Shown here: in pieces, positions 1-11,310 of the stretch
Numbering within the stretch: position 1 is the first letter of the stretch
How the letters are laid out: every line of letters starts with the position of its first letter
Source: Cristatella mucedo
Lineage: Eukaryota > Bryozoa > Phylactolaemata > Cristatellidae
Direction: 5' to 3'
Length of the DNA: 64,000 nt
Assembly: GCA_009760855.2 (NCBI GenBank)
Contig: WPIO01000071.1
Span: forward strand, 1,278,001-1,342,000
Translations under genes and position numbers: made by a program
Notes under the pieces: model-generated
What the model was told of the DNA's origin: nothing
The model's input: only the letters and a program-made list of their open reading frames with translations
Databases searched by the model: none

Positions 1-72
1 TTGCATCTTTCGAGTGCAAGACAGCAAGCGTGGCGAGTGCCGGATCTCAAGACCGAATGACCGGATACGGAA

Positions 73-756
73 GTGACTCGGCAGCCACGACAGCCTCGGC
101 TCAAGTTCGCTCCACTGACCGATCTAAGGTGCTGGCGTGACGTAATGAACAGTGCTCTGTGCCTCGCTTGCAAGTCCCAGGGTTCTTTCTTTTCGGATTC
201 AAAGAGACGGGCTTACAGCGGCGACGAGAAAGCTGGCCGGAACACCTGCATCGTTAAGTTCGACTTAGAAAGACATCAAAGGCTCATCGCAACCTTTAGA
301 GGGAGCGAGTTCCCGACTTTCGGCGAGAGCCAATTAATAGCCCGGTCACCAGAAGGTTGGCATTCAGTGCACTCTTCGGCGAGACGACTGAAGGCGGGTG
401 GTGCGAGATCGAGACCGGAATGAGGAGCTCGGGAGACTCAAACGTTCTGCCCCTACTAAACGGCCGGCGTGACGCTCGTACCTGCTGATGAGGGCACGCT
501 CGGCGTGACGTTCATGAGAGTTGACGACGCAGTGCCCGGCGAGACGATCGCAGGTGTTAACGATGCAGTGCTCTGTGAGACGTTCGTGCGAGCTGACGAC
601 ACAGTGCTCAGCGAGACGCCCCTAGGCGTTAATGACTCAGTGCTCTGCGAACCGTTCGACCGAGCTGACGAGGCATTGCTCGGTGAGACGACCATAGGTG
701 TTGATGACTCAGTGCTCTTCGAGACGTTCGTGCGAGCTGAGGACCCAGTACTCTGA
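73..756 (+). pseudogene. 12-mer ORF, copy 1 (broken)
   Basis: This is one plus-strand frame with two internal stops, TGA at 421-423 and a TAA near 457. The first part (73-423) carries a Cys/His-containing block with the signatures CKSQGSFF, AGRNTC and ERHQR. The second part (469-756) is eight 12-residue units such as ETFVRADDTVLS and EPFDRADEALLG, 36 bp each. The terminal TGA at 754-756 replaces a Cys codon, and two more decayed units follow it. Copy 2 has the same late stop, so that stop predates the duplication. No known domain is recognised. It is probably a pseudogene of an unidentified gene or repeat ORF. Confidence 0.5.
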
Positions 757-920
757 GAGACGCCCGTGGGAGTTGACGACGCAGTGCTTGTCGAGCGGGT
801 CGTTTGAACTGTCGCAAGCCATTCCGGCAAAGTAGTTCAAGAGCAAGCATGAGAAACCACGCGAAATATCGGGGACTGACTGTCCATCGACAGGCATACG
901 ACGACTTCAGTATATCATAC

Positions 921-1450
921 AATTTTGTCACTCACTTGTAGGTCACTTCATTCTTTGGCTCCAGCCTATCTCTCAGATCTACCCCCCCCCACCAGTCTAA
1001 GCATCGTACCACGGCTTTTCGGAATCTAATCGTTTACCTACACCTCGCACAAACTTTAATTCCTTTGGAGACCATGCATTTAGTTCTTATGCTCCCAAAG
1101 CCTGGAACTCACTCCCGACTTGCTTCAGAACATCCCCTGACTTGAACACATTTAAAAAGAACTTGAAAACACACCTATTTAGGACTGCATTTAGTGGGTT
1201 CCTATGATTCGATGATTCGTCCTTCATGTGCTTATGGGTGCTGAAACTGCTGCATGCTGCAACTAACCACACTTTCATGCTGACCCTTTGCCTGTCACCC
1301 TAACCATATTATTCATGTTGTTTATCAAGTATAATATCACTCACTATTCAATCGCTTTTCCATTTTCAGCAAATTTAAAGCACCTAGAAAGAGATTGAGT
1401 TCTCTGAGGGTGCTTTATCAAGTGTAATATTATTATTATCATTATTATTA
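921..1450 (+). mobile_element. LINE-A 3' end (5'-truncated)
   Basis: The element covers the last part of the LINE-A reverse transcriptase ORF (the region encoding LPTC...TSPDL...FKRNLKTHLF), the 3' UTR, the terminal hairpin around 1,378-1,415 and an ATT-rich tail ending at 1,450. It interrupts the spacer after the 12-mer ORF. The array units at 34-43 kb lack it at the same place. Copy B shares it at 18,211-18,728, so it inserted before the A/B duplication. Confidence 0.85.
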
Positions 1451-2084
1451 CAAATGTCTCCAAGCAAAGGAAAAGTCTAGCTTCCATCAAAATATCAAAG
1501 ACTCGAAGGTGCAAAGTCCAAAACTGCTGAAGTCTACCATCAGCCATCTCCTTAATCGCTCTCATACTATTTCCTCACCTAGAGAATCTTATGCGGATCT
1601 AGCAAAATGCGTCTCGAGCTTATGCGTCAGCAAGATAGACAAGAGAGTAAAACAATAAGGTAGTAGCGTCTTTATCATTCTCCAGGACTCCTCTCACTAA
1701 CTCTCTGCGGCACCTCAATATCTCCATTCAAGCATGTCGCTAGTGATATCAACATGAATTGCATCTCTTTTTCAAATAGACTAATAAGTGATATAATAAT
1801 CTAAACTCTGGACCCCATTCCCACGATTCTACTTTTGCGATGCATAGATGAGCTCCTGCCATGCATAACTAGTATAATAACTGAATCCTTATTATCAGGT
1901 CTTATTTCTTCACAATTTCGGCTGTCATTAGGCTACTAATTAAGAAAGACACGTAAGCCCAAGAAAGACACGTAAGCCCAAGAGAACTTAACATATTTCC
2001 GTCCAGCGTCCATACTGCTGTTCCAATCAAAGACACTAGATCAGCTAAACTCTTAAATTGAAAGGTCGAACTTCGCCGAAACGT
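1451..2084. other. Macro-unit spacer downstream of 12-mer ORF
   Basis: This stretch is homologous to 18,729-19,340 and to the spacers after each array ORF, for example near 37,020 and 39,150. It contains the recurring words TCTAGCTTCCATCAA and GGGGATCTAGCAGA-like sequence. No gene is seen. Near 1,945-1,985 a 19-bp direct duplication (AAGAAAGACACGTAAGCCC) is present in A but single in B. The site at about 2,075-2,086 corresponds to the point where array units carry TIR-1, and it is empty here. Confidence 0.6.
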
Positions 2085-2552
2085 TCTAGTCTGATTTGAG
2101 AGCTAATCACCCACAGAGTCAGATGTATAATGACACAATCAAGAATGCAGACTCAGGTAAAAACTCATAGCTCGTTTTGCTTGATCCTACGGCAGCGTTT
2201 GATACTGTTGATTACCAAGTCTTCTTCAAGCGTTTCTCATTTCGCCTCGGAATCGTCACTAGCTCTGAGCTGCAATGGTTTATAGCTTCAATTTCAGTGG
2301 TAGTTTCAACAGCATTGATGTCAACGGGCAACAATTATCCAATGTAACACTAAATTACGTAGTACCCCAGGGCTCTGTGCTTGGTCTGGTTCTTTAGACG
2401 ATTTATACTTCTCTTCCACTTTTCGATGTGATAACCTAGCCCAATGTTAGCTTTCACTTGAATGCCAAGTTCACAAAGCCTGTTTCTCTGCTTTGATGCC
2501 TCCTTGCCTTCCAGCACGTTGCAGGTTCTCAGCTCAATGTGCTACATGCATA
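2085..2552 (+). mobile_element. LINE-A reverse transcriptase remnant
   Basis: Degenerate coding for RT palm motifs is readable, with TAAFDTVDYQV near 2,190 and a QGSVLG-like block near 2,370. Stops and frameshifts are frequent. The remnant continues at 2,811 after a LINE-B fragment, so LINE-B inserted into it. Confidence 0.75.
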
Positions 2553-2810
2553 ACTGCTGACTATGGCTCATCCTCTTCAGCGGTCCAGAGCTGCTACTTC
2601 CATGCTACTCACTAGCTCAACTGCTCTCCTGACTCTGCTATGCTTCCCACTTTCTCTTCGTTGCGTGAGACAAAGTCTGCTGGCTACCGAATGCGTACCG
2701 AAAGCAGCTTAGGCTGTGAGTGGGCTATACAAAACTCTCCTGCCTAACGCCCACATGGTCTTTATGAGTTTGTGGAATTACAGACGGAGATACATTACAT
2801 ATACATTACA
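2553..2810 (+). mobile_element. LINE-B 3' end nested in LINE-A remnant
   Basis: The sequence matches the C-terminal coding and 3' end of LINE-B at 54,720-54,974 (DYGSS...CYFHATH...TFSSLRETKSAGYRM-type coding). It ends in ACGGAGATACAT plus a TACATTACA tail. LINE-A RT homology stops at its left edge and resumes at its right edge, which shows nesting. Copy B retains the left part at 19,804-20,020. Confidence 0.75.
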
Positions 2811-3090
2811 GCCACACTTACCTATAGACGGCAGCACACGTACCCAAATTTAGCGATGATAAAACTAACTTACTAGATATGGGAAAACCTAGTGTGACTC
2901 AGTAACTAAACAAACCAACCCTCACAATAGTCTCTGCCTGCATATTTGTTCTGAAGCTGCGTGGAATCTAGGTGTCCTGTTCCAAAGTGACTTCTCAGTA
3001 GATGATCGCATCAAAAAGTATTTCACTATTAGCCTATTTTCAGCTATGTAACCACTCTAGTATTATGTCACGTATCTTGAGGCAAGTATC
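2811..3090 (+). mobile_element. LINE-A RT remnant, continuation
   Basis: Decayed coding corresponds to the LINE-A segment NDDKTNLLVMGKPSV followed by ARNLGVIFQSD. It is the strand-reversed homologue of about 10,640-10,850. It is non-functional. Confidence 0.65.
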
Positions 3091-3551
3091 TTCACCAGAC
3101 ACTCCTGATGGGCCTGCTCTGTTATAACATATCGGCCGACTGCGCTTTTATTGATCGCATTTCACGATCCAGAAAGTGAGAGCTCGAGTCCTGCAGTATG
3201 AAATTGTTTGCTGCAAGTAAACAATATTTTTAATAATTATACAATATTAAAAAATGCAACATATTGTTAATAAATGCTATGTATATGTGCGCGCATAATA
3301 TATAATTAATTTGACATGCAAAACCTTCGCTGCCAGGGTAGAGTCAGTGGTCACTAATGCGCTACTGCTACTATTATTGAACCCGCCAACCTTTTGCTTC
3401 ATTTATTTCTTGCAAATCGACATACGGCTCGTCATAGACCAAAGTCTCGAGAAAATGCTCTGTTTGAATCCACCAAGGATCTGTGGTATCCAGCTCCTGC
3501 ACGACCGTCGCAAGCGATAGTCACTATCATTGTAAAAATTTGTTATCAAAT
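3091..3551. other. Unassigned, AT-rich toward the right
   Basis: No gene or recognised repeat was identified. Short open frames near 3,311-3,576 have no recognisable motif. Base composition becomes strongly AT-rich after 3,210. Confidence 0.4.
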
Positions 3552-3715
3552 AGATAAATTCGATAAATATCGATGAGTTATTATAAATCTAAATATCGAA
3601 TATAACTTATTAGAATAAAAAAATATAAATAGATAATATATATTTTGATCAAAGGGTTAGAATAATTAGATAAATAATTATCTATTCGATAATTAGACAG
3701 CTATCGAATTTATCT
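3552..3715. repeat. AT-rich element with perfect 14-bp terminal inverted repeats
   Basis: AGATAAATTCGATA at 3,552-3,565 is the exact reverse complement of TATCGAATTTATCT at 3,702-3,715. The interior is AT-rich with further AGATAA/TTATCT words. It could be a MITE of about 164 bp. No target site duplication is evident, so low-complexity origin is possible. Confidence 0.4.
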
Positions 3716-4082
3716 CCGTTCGCTGTCAAAATTAGTTGTCGTTGGGCGCTATAGCACCTGTCGCGTATTTGGCATTGTGCGGAGGTCATGGGATCGTGCG
3801 GGGCGGGGGAAAGTATTGGCATTGTGTGGGGCGGGGCTAGTATTGGGATTAGGCCGGAAGAGCCGACGCGGCGAGCAGGGAATGGCCACCAGGCGAGGGA
3901 GCCAGGCGCGTCGCCTAGCGACAGGGCGAGGCGCCAACGAGGCTCGCTCTGTATGTTTGAACAGCCGACGGCTGCGTCTTACGTGAACACGCTAACGCTG
4001 CGCTGCCGGAGGCGGCGGGGGGGGGCGAGGTGGTGCTGGGGGGAGGTGCAGACGGCAGAACAGCTAAGTAGCTTGAGCCAAA
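3716..4082. other. GC-rich unassigned segment
   Basis: The segment contains CpG-rich short direct repeats (a GGCATTGTG(C/T)GG(A/G)GG-like word twice near 3,770 and 3,820, and a poly-G run near 4,018). Several frames are open only because of composition. It has no counterpart in the other macro-unit copies, and I see no gene. Confidence 0.4.
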
Positions 4083-4431
4083 GAACAGGAAACGGAACTC
4101 CCTCCCGACCTGCGTCAGAACATCCCATGACCTGACCACATTTAAAAAGAACTTAAAAACACACCTATTTAGATCAGCTTTTAGTGGGTCCCTGTGACTC
4201 GTCTTTCATGTGCTTATGCGTGCTGACACTGTGCATACTGCCACTAACCACGTTTGCATGCTGACCCTGTGCATGTCACCCCTAACCATGTTATTCATTT
4301 TGTTTGTTTATCAAGCATGATATTACTTACCATTCAATTGCATTTCCCTTTGCAGCAAATTAAAGCGCCAAGAAAGAGATTGAGTTCTCTGAGGGCGCTT
4401 TATCAGGTGCATTATTAATATTATTATTAAC
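4083..4431 (+). mobile_element. LINE-A 3' end
   Basis: It begins inside the last codons of the RT ORF (LPTCVRTSHD-type coding near 4,098). It continues through the 3' UTR and the hairpin AAAGCGCC...GGGCGCTTT at 4,365-4,402, and ends in a TAATATTATTATTAA tail. Confidence 0.85.
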
Positions 4432-5400
4432 GTCGCCTCTAAAGCGACTTGCCTTAGACGCTCGCCACGCTGGCCTGGCGCTCGCCGGACGCTGACTCAG
4501 GAGGTCGCGCGAGGCCAGCCGAGCGCGACCACGATAACGCTCGCGATCGGCGGCGACGGCGGCGGCGGCTGATGAACTCGGTCTACTGCGGAGGCGACGA
4601 CCGACCTGAACCTGGATGCGCGCGTCACTCACGTCGCCAGACTTTCGCTGCACAGTGTCCTCAGTCACCAAAGGTAAAAGGTCGCATTGGAGCAGATTAC
4701 GCTCGTAATTACGCTCGAGATTACGCTCGAGATTGGAGCGGATTACGTTCGAGCTCTCTCGCCGCCGCGAGAGCTCGAACGCGCGTTCTCGAGCGAGGCT
4801 GACTTACCAGTCGTGGTGGTGGCTGCGGCGGCTGCTGCGGGGGCTGCGGTGGCGACAAACGCGGCGAGGGCGACGGCCGCTGCTGCGGCGGCCAAGCGCA
4901 TTCTCGCTGCCCCGCAGGCCTCCACCTCGTGGCCGGCGGTTTCGCGCTCGCGGAAGGCGCCGCGGTCGTGAACGACAGTCGGGCGTCGAGCGAGCTCGAA
5001 GACGACGCTGGTCTTGCCGGCTGCGGCGGCGGTGGCGGCCGTCCGTGGCGGCAATCAGCTTCCTGGTCGGCCGCCGCATGCGCCGCTAGGCGGGCCGAGA
5101 GGCTCCGCCAGGCGGTCTTTGTCCGAGCATTGTCCATCCATCTTCGGTGCCTGGCGCCGCTGGAGGCGAGCGTTTACTCGGCTCGCATTCCATTGCCGCT
5201 GCAGCAGCCGCTCAGTCTGAGCGCCTCGGCGCCGGGCACGGTCGCTAGTGATGTCAGTCGTGCAGCGACCTTCGGATGTTGCACAGGGCGTCGAGGCGAG
5301 TGCTGCCCATGCGACGGATGCGTGGACGCAGAGCTGAAGTACTCCAAGCATCGCCGCACGGTGGCGCCCGGAGCTCTTAAGTGGCATAATACGATTATAA
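4432..5400. repeat. GC block, copy in segment A
   Basis: Very CpG-rich sequence with runs of GCG/GCC triplets, homologous to 20,030-20,800 and in part to 8,361-8,815, 45,795-46,620 and 61,205-61,990. Open frames exist on both strands because stop codons are rare at this composition. A short tandem CGCTCGAGATTA repeat lies at 4,700-4,740. The block opens the macro-unit and has CpG-island character; a promoter role is inference. Confidence 0.7.
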
Positions 5401-5588
5401 GCCCGCGGCCATTTTATGGTCAACGGATGAGAGAGCAGAGGAGAAAAAGAAGACATAAAATGGCGGTTCTTGTTGCTCTGGATACGGCAGTGGAGGCGGA
5501 GACTTCGTGCGGAGGCACGCAGGAAGACGGCAGGAAGCTCGTAGGAAGGCGGCAGCCTGGATTGAAAGTTCGAGGAGGACGAGGCTGA
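4929..5588 (+). CDS. Hypothetical ORF in GC block (219 codons)
   Basis: The frame begins at the start of an Ala/Gly/Arg-rich stretch. The middle part (FVRAL...HLR...LAPLEASVYSARI, then SASAPGTVAS and HNTIISPRPF) recurs in the same frame in the copy at about 20,500-20,815. A shorter part (AVFVRALASHLRRLA) recurs at 46,220. The C-terminal third runs into the spacer after the GC block. No family is recognised. Shared ancestry of the DNA alone could explain the similarity, so coding status is doubtful. Confidence 0.2.
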   Translation: MAGGFALAEGAAVVNDSRASSELEDDAGLAGCGGGGGRPWRQSASWSAAACAARRAERLRQAVFVRALSIHLRCLAPLEASVYSARIPLPLQQPLSLSASAPGTVASDVSRAATFGCCTGRRGECCPCDGCVDAELKYSKHRRTVAPGALKWHNTIISPRPFYGQRMREQRRKRRHKMAVLVALDTAVEAETSCGGTQEDGRKLVGRRQPGLKVRGGRG

Positions 5589-5662
5589 AGTATTCGCTGA
5601 AGCTTTTCCGAAGAAAAAACTGCCTCCATGTTACCTTTCGCGTGTAGCGCTTGTCCCTGAGA
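5401..5662. other. Macro-unit spacer between GC block and SINE-1
   Basis: Homologous to 11,311-11,489 and 47,450-47,660 (shared word GCGGAGACTTCGTGC). Most of it is deleted in copy B between 21,022 and 21,035. The site CATTTTATGG at 5,410-5,419 is the empty counterpart of the SINE-1 insertion at 20,811-20,998. Confidence 0.6.
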
Positions 5663-5825
5663 TTCAATTGGCTCTTTTGTAGAGTGACAGATGAACCTGA
5701 ACGGATATCACCACCTCTTGCAGCTGGCGATACAGTCTCAGTCGCCGCAGGATTCGAACCCGCGACCTCGGGGACCGAGGTCGTAAATAGTAACCGCCTT
5801 ACCCAGTGTGCCTTCACCGCTCACT
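5663..5825 (-). mobile_element. SINE-1 copy
   Basis: Read on the minus strand, it has a tRNA-like head with a box A-like TGGTAAGGCGG region and a box B GGTTCGAATCC near 5,748-5,758. A body follows with GGTGGTGATATCCGT-like sequence and a CTCTACAAAAGAG-like end. It is tRNA-derived and not a functional tRNA, because the ends do not pair. It occupies the standard SINE-1 position of the macro-unit. Confidence 0.75.
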
Positions 5826-6660
<835 letters not shown>

Positions 6661-7385
6661 TGTAAGTGCTAGTCCCGTCGGTATTTGAAAACCGTTCAAT
6701 AGTAGTCCAGGGGTTTGGAATGCTAAGGTATACAATCTCGTCACTCAAAAGGCTTGAGAGTCTGAACAAACTGCATGCTAAGCCCCACGTGAATGCAGGT
6801 GACTGCAATGCAAGGGGCAACCTTTAACATTTAGCCTTTGGCCACTGCTGGTCGTTTGGCAAAAGAAGCGAGCCAAATTGAACGGCCACGAGATTCAGCT
6901 CTCTGATGGTGATTTCCAAATGTTGAGTGGCCGCTCAACGTGCATCGATCACATCAACGTACACCAACGCACAGCCGAAGTTGCCATTGCAGGCATTCCA
7001 GCACTCAGTCTGCAACTGGACGCATAATTCAACTAACGGGCTGAGAGCTGACGGCAAGAGTTTTGCCAGCCCTACCTGTTCGAGCTTGGGCATTGTTTGG
7101 CCGAACAAGTGACCGTCGATGGCTGGCACACTCAGTTCCGTCTTGCTTTGCTTGGGCTGAGCGGACGCACCCTTCCCTCGCTGCTGCTCGGCCTGTTTGA
7201 ACGTCCTCTCCCTATCTCCTACTCTCTGCATTAGGGCGCTGACGTTAAATCAATATAATCAGCCGGTGCATTGACCTATCCATTCGATATAATTCCCGAC
7301 ACACAAGGCCTGGGCTGGGAAGTGCAAACACCCAACCCTTGGGTTGAGATCCAGGAAGTTTGACTTGAATGAGGAACTGATGTGG
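6661..7385. other. Macro-unit spacer and unique sequence
   Basis: To about 7,020 it matches 21,800-22,200 and in part 12,560-12,830 and 48,730-49,000 (words AAAGTGAACC, GGTTTGGAATGCTAA). From 7,020 to 7,385 there is no counterpart. A small stem near 7,047-7,073 (GGCAA...TTGCC) is visible. No gene seen. Confidence 0.55.
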
Positions 7386-7662
7386 TACACTATTTAGGAC
7401 AGCATTTAGCGGGTCCCTGTGATTCGTCTTTGATGTGCTTATGCGTGCTGACACTGTGCATGTTGCCACTAACCACATTTGCATGCTGACCCTGTGCATG
7501 TCACCCCTAACCAGGTTATTCATATTGTTTATCAAGCATGATATTACTCACCATTCAATTGCATTTCCCTTTGCAGTAAATGTAAAGCGCCTAAAAAGAG
7601 ATCGAGTTCACTGAGGGGGCTTTATCAGGTGCACTATTATTAATATTATTATTATTATTACT
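7386..7662 (+). mobile_element. LINE-A 3' UTR fragment
   Basis: Starts in the last coding bases (CTATTTAGGACAGCATTTAG), carries the hairpin at about 7,588-7,626 and an ATT-rich tail to 7,662. Confidence 0.8.
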
Positions 7663-7714
7663 GACCTGTGTGAGTATCTAGAAAAAGATTAACTTCTCGG
7701 ATGGTGCTATACAA

Positions 7715-8360
7715 TCAGGAACGTACAGCTTGTGCAAAACACTACTGCTAGGCTTGACTGTCGTGAGCGTCGCAGTTGCCACATCAATCTACTTCTCGCC
7801 GACCTGCACTGGCTACCAGTCAAGCAAAGCATCGACTTCAATATTTTGTCATTCGCTTTTAGGTCCCTTTATCTTTTGGCTCCGCCCTACCTATCATATC
7901 TACTAGACCACCAGACTTGATATCGTACAACCCGTTTTTCGGAATCTAATTGTTTACCTATGCCTCGTACAAATCTCAAATTCTTTGTTGACCGTGCCTT
8001 TAGTTCATATGCTGCCGAAACCTGGAACTCACATCCAACCCGCGTCACGACATCTCCTGACTTGTCCACATTTTAAGAGAAACTAAAAACGCACCTATTT
8101 ATGACAGCACTTAGTTGATACCAATGATTCGTCCTTAACGTTTTTATGTTTGCTGACACTGTGCATGCTGCCACTAACCATACTTGCATGGCGACCCTGT
8201 GCATGTCACCCCTAACCATGTTATTCTGGTTATTTATTCAGCATACTCCCACTCACCATTCGGTCGTGCTTCCTTTGCAGCCAATGTAAAGTACCTAGAC
8301 AATGTTTGAGGTCTTTGAGGGCCCTATATCAAGTTTATTGTAATTATTATTATTATTATC
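7715..8360 (+). mobile_element. LINE-A 3' segment with C-terminal coding
   Basis: The coding RLDCRERRSCHI followed by LADLHWLPVKQ is clear at about 7,745-7,830, then AYLS and PRTNLK-like blocks. After that come the 3' UTR and an ATT tail ending near 8,360. Stops interrupt the frame near 7,918. A diverged copy of the terminal hairpin of another LINE-A fragment lies just upstream (about 7,675-7,715). Confidence 0.8.
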
Positions 8361-8815
8361 CTAGAAACGCCACTGAGTAGGACGCTGGGTCACTAAGATC
8401 CACTAAAACGTGAACTCGGTATTACGCAAAGCATGCGGAATACAAGAACAGTTCATAACGGCTAAGGTAAAGCTGAGCGGACGTGATGCATGTTTAGCCG
8501 GGACGTCTAGCCTATCCTCAGCCGGCACACTTTCTTGGACTGAACGAGACTCAGGCGTCGCACGAGAGCGAAGACGACCCAGATCGTGCCACCGGGGGGG
8601 GGGGGGGTCGCTGCGGCGGCTGCGTTTTGGCGGTCCAGCTCTGCCGGGGTCCAGCTCTGCAGCGGCCGACGGAAGCAGAAGCCCTCCTCAGCGTCGCCGC
8701 ACGGTGACGCTAAGGAGATTGCGGAGATCGCGGAGGCTGAGTGGCAGTAGAATCGTGGAGGATGTTCGCTCGGGGCTCGTAGAGCCAGCGTGCGGAGGTC
8801 AAGGCTTCGTCTAGC
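8361..8815. repeat. GC block, start of near-complete macro-unit 1
   Basis: Homologous to 45,955-46,620, with the shared words GGAGATCGCGGAGGCTGAG-like and GGGCTCGTAGAGCCAGCG. A run of 15 G lies near 8,592-8,606. Open frames here are Arg/Ser-rich and composition-driven. Confidence 0.65.
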
Positions 8816-9496
8816 CGATGTGATTCGTCACTGGTACGTGATTACACTTTGCTCCCTATATTCACCACGCTGAGCGAATTTCACGTACTGTGAGGGTATA
8901 TCTTCGTTCACTTTTCCTTTAATCTGAAATTCAAGGTACTCAATAGGAAGCATACATTTAAGAAAGACTCATAGAGGATATTTTATTCCTAATACATTAG
9001 CAGGCTCGAGGCCGGTTGATTGATTCCCCACATAGCACTCTAGTAGGTTTAGTAGGTCAGGTCTAGCCGAAGTGATTCGTCACTGGTATTTGCTTACATT
9101 TTGCAATTGAGAATGCACAGAATGATGCACACTAGCGTTCGATTTATGGAACGTAATTTCGCAACAAAGGGCACGACGAGATTAGGAATACTTATTTTGC
9201 AATCTTTTTTGGCTAAACTCATGTTGTCGGTGCGAGTTTGAGCCATCATGGCAGGACACAACGGCGTAGCTCGCACTTCACGAAACAGACGGTGAGTCTG
9301 CCCTCTGGCGTCCACCCTCCGACGTCCGCCCTCAGACCTCACCAATTCACCTCCACCCTCAGATCGCCCAGCTCGCAGTGAGCTTTCGGTAGGCGTGACA
9401 GTCGTCTAATACAGATGAGCGAACGGAAACGGTGCGTACATTTTACGTCAAAGGAGGAGAAAGCAGGGAACAAATTAGACATAGATAGTCGCTTCT
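8816..9496. other. Macro-unit spacer
   Basis: Homologous to 46,621-47,480 (TTTGCAATTGAGAATGCACA, GCTCGCACTTCACGAAACAG). Near 9,300-9,360 there are reiterated CCTCCGAC/CCCTCAGAC words that recur near 47,320. No gene is supported. Confidence 0.55.
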
Positions 9497-9500
9497 TGAT

Positions 9501-9855
9501 AATAATAATAATAATAATATTGCACTTGATAAAGCGCCCTCAGAAAACTTAATCTCTTTGTAGGCGCTTTAAATTTGCTGCAAAGTGATATGCAATTGAA
9601 TGGTAAGTAAAATCATGGTCAGCATGCAAATGTGGTTAGCAGCAGCCTGCACAGTGTGAGCACGCATAAGCACATGAAGGAAGAATCATAGGGACCAAAT
9701 AAATGCTGTCCTAAATAGGTGTGTTTTAAAGCTCTTTTTAAATGCTGTCAAGTCAGGGGATGTTCTGACGCGAGTCAGGAGGGTGTTCCAGGCTTTGGGA
9801 GCATACGAACTAAATGCATGTTCTCCAAAGGATTTGAATTTTGTACGAGGAATTG
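9501..9855 (-). mobile_element. LINE-A 3' fragment (upstream of a second copy)
   Basis: Minus-strand LINE-A 3' UTR and last coding region, with an (AAT)n tail at 9,501-9,519 and the hairpin near 9,532-9,571. Its body stops where the tail of the next LINE-A begins at 9,856. The outer 4-bp repeat TGAT at 9,497-9,500 and 11,311-11,314 brackets both elements. Confidence 0.8.
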
Positions 9856-11310
9856 GTAATAATAATAATAATAATAATGCACTGAATAAAGCGCCCTCAG
9901 AGAACTTAATCTCTTTCTAGGCGCTTTAAATTTGCTTCAAAGGGACATGCAACTGAATGTTAAGTAAAATCATTCTTGAAAAACAAACAAAATGAATAAT
10001 ATGGTTAGGGGTGACATGCACAGGGTCAGCATGCAAATGTGGTTAGTGGCAGCATGCACAGTGTCAGCATGTATAAGCATACCAAGGACGAATCACAGGG
10101 ACCCACTAAATGCTGTGCTAAATAGGTGTGTTTTTAAGTTTCTTTTAAATGTGGTCAGGTCAGGGGATGTTCTGACACAGGTCGGGAGGGAGTTCCAGGC
10201 TGTGGGAGCATGCGAGCTAAATGCACGGTCTCCAAAGGATTTAAGGTTTGTACGAGGTATTTCTAGACTGTTGGATTCCGAAAAGCGGGTGGTACGATGC
10301 TTGGCCTGATGGGGTAGTATATCTGAAAGATAGGCTGGAGCCATAGAATGAAGGGACCTAAAAGTGAGCGACAAAACCTTGAAGTCAATCCGTTGCTTGA
10401 CTGGTATCCAGTGCAGGTCAGCGAGAAGTAAAGTAATGTGGCAACTGCGACGCTCACGACAGACAAGCCTAGCTGCAGAGTTTCGCACCAGCTGCAATCG
10501 CCTGATCGCACATGCTGGTAGGCCAGTAAGTGGTGAGTTGCAGAAGTCGAGACAAGATGTCATGAATGCATGGACCAATTTGGACGTGGTATCCTTATCC
10601 AAACAAGCCCTAATTTTAGCAATATTATGAAGCTGAAAATAGGCGGATTTGACGGTGGAGCTGATATGGTCGTCTAACGAGAGGTCGCTTTGGAATATGA
10701 CACCTAGATTTCGAGCTGATTCAACTGGAGATATGCTGGCAGAGCCAATTTTGAAAGTCAGCCTTTCCAATCTCTGAATCACACTGGGTTTGCCCATAAC
10801 TAGTAAGTTAGTTTTATCGTCGTTTAGTTTTAGAAAATTTGCTGCCATCCATGTGCGGATGTCATCGATGCATGCAGCTAGTGAGTTGAGAGAATTTGAG
10901 GTGCTCGAAGGCTGGGAGGGATCAGAGCAAAGGTATAACTGTATGTTATCCGCATAGAAGTAAAAGCCTAGATTGTGCTTGGCAATCACATCAGCAAGAC
11001 GGAGAGTATAAACCGTGAAAAAACCGGACCTAGCACAGAGCCCTGAGGTACTCCATATTTCAGAGGTACTTCAGATGATCTTTGTCCATTCACGTCAACA
11101 CTCTGGAGTCTCCCACTGAGATAGGACCTGAACCACTGCAGAGCTATGCCAGTGATGCCCAGGCGAGATGAGAGGCGCTCTAGAAGAACTTTGTGATCGA
11201 TGGTATCAAAAGCTGCCGAAAGATCGAGCAAAACAAAAAGAGACACTCTACCCATGTCTGCATTCCTAAGTAGGTCGTTGTATACCCGAAGCAATGCTGA
11301 CTCTGTGGAA
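9856..11310 (-). mobile_element. LINE-A, longest copy in the window
   Basis: A 5'-truncated L2-like non-LTR retrotransposon: (AAT)n tail, hairpin, 3' UTR, RT C-terminal domain, RT palm. It sits in the macro-unit spacer whose uninterrupted form is at about 47,500. The 5' part (endonuclease and any ORF1) is missing, so it cannot be autonomous. Confidence 0.9.
10093..11294 (-). pseudogene. LINE-A reverse transcriptase, 3' half, frameshifted
   Basis: The N-terminal piece (11,294 down to 10,986) carries palm motifs LLDLSAAFDTIDH (motif A Asp present), RSYLSGR and YGVPQGSVLGP. The C-terminal piece (10,989 down to 10,093) carries FYADNIQLYL, LKLNDDKTNLLVMG, ARNLGVIF and the typical LPACAIRRLQLVRNSAARLV tail. 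A one-base loss near 11,022 in the T-run after the PQGSVLGP block puts the two pieces in different frames. The catalytic YADD box reads YADN (10,945-10,956), so the second metal-binding Asp is lost. L2/CR1-type RT is established by these motifs; inactivity is inferred from the frameshift and the Asp change. Confidence 0.9.

Noticed and set aside
4721-5137. Long overlapping Ala/Arg/Pro-rich ORFs on both strands of the GC blocks
   Set aside because: Open frames in several phases are expected at this GC content; only the two frames with cross-copy similarity were listed, at low confidence.
5395-5817. 140-codon minus-strand protein with VAGSNPAAT
   Set aside because: This peptide type, like AGIEPTTS at 27,398-27,646, is a translation of the tRNA-like head of SINE-1 and not a gene.
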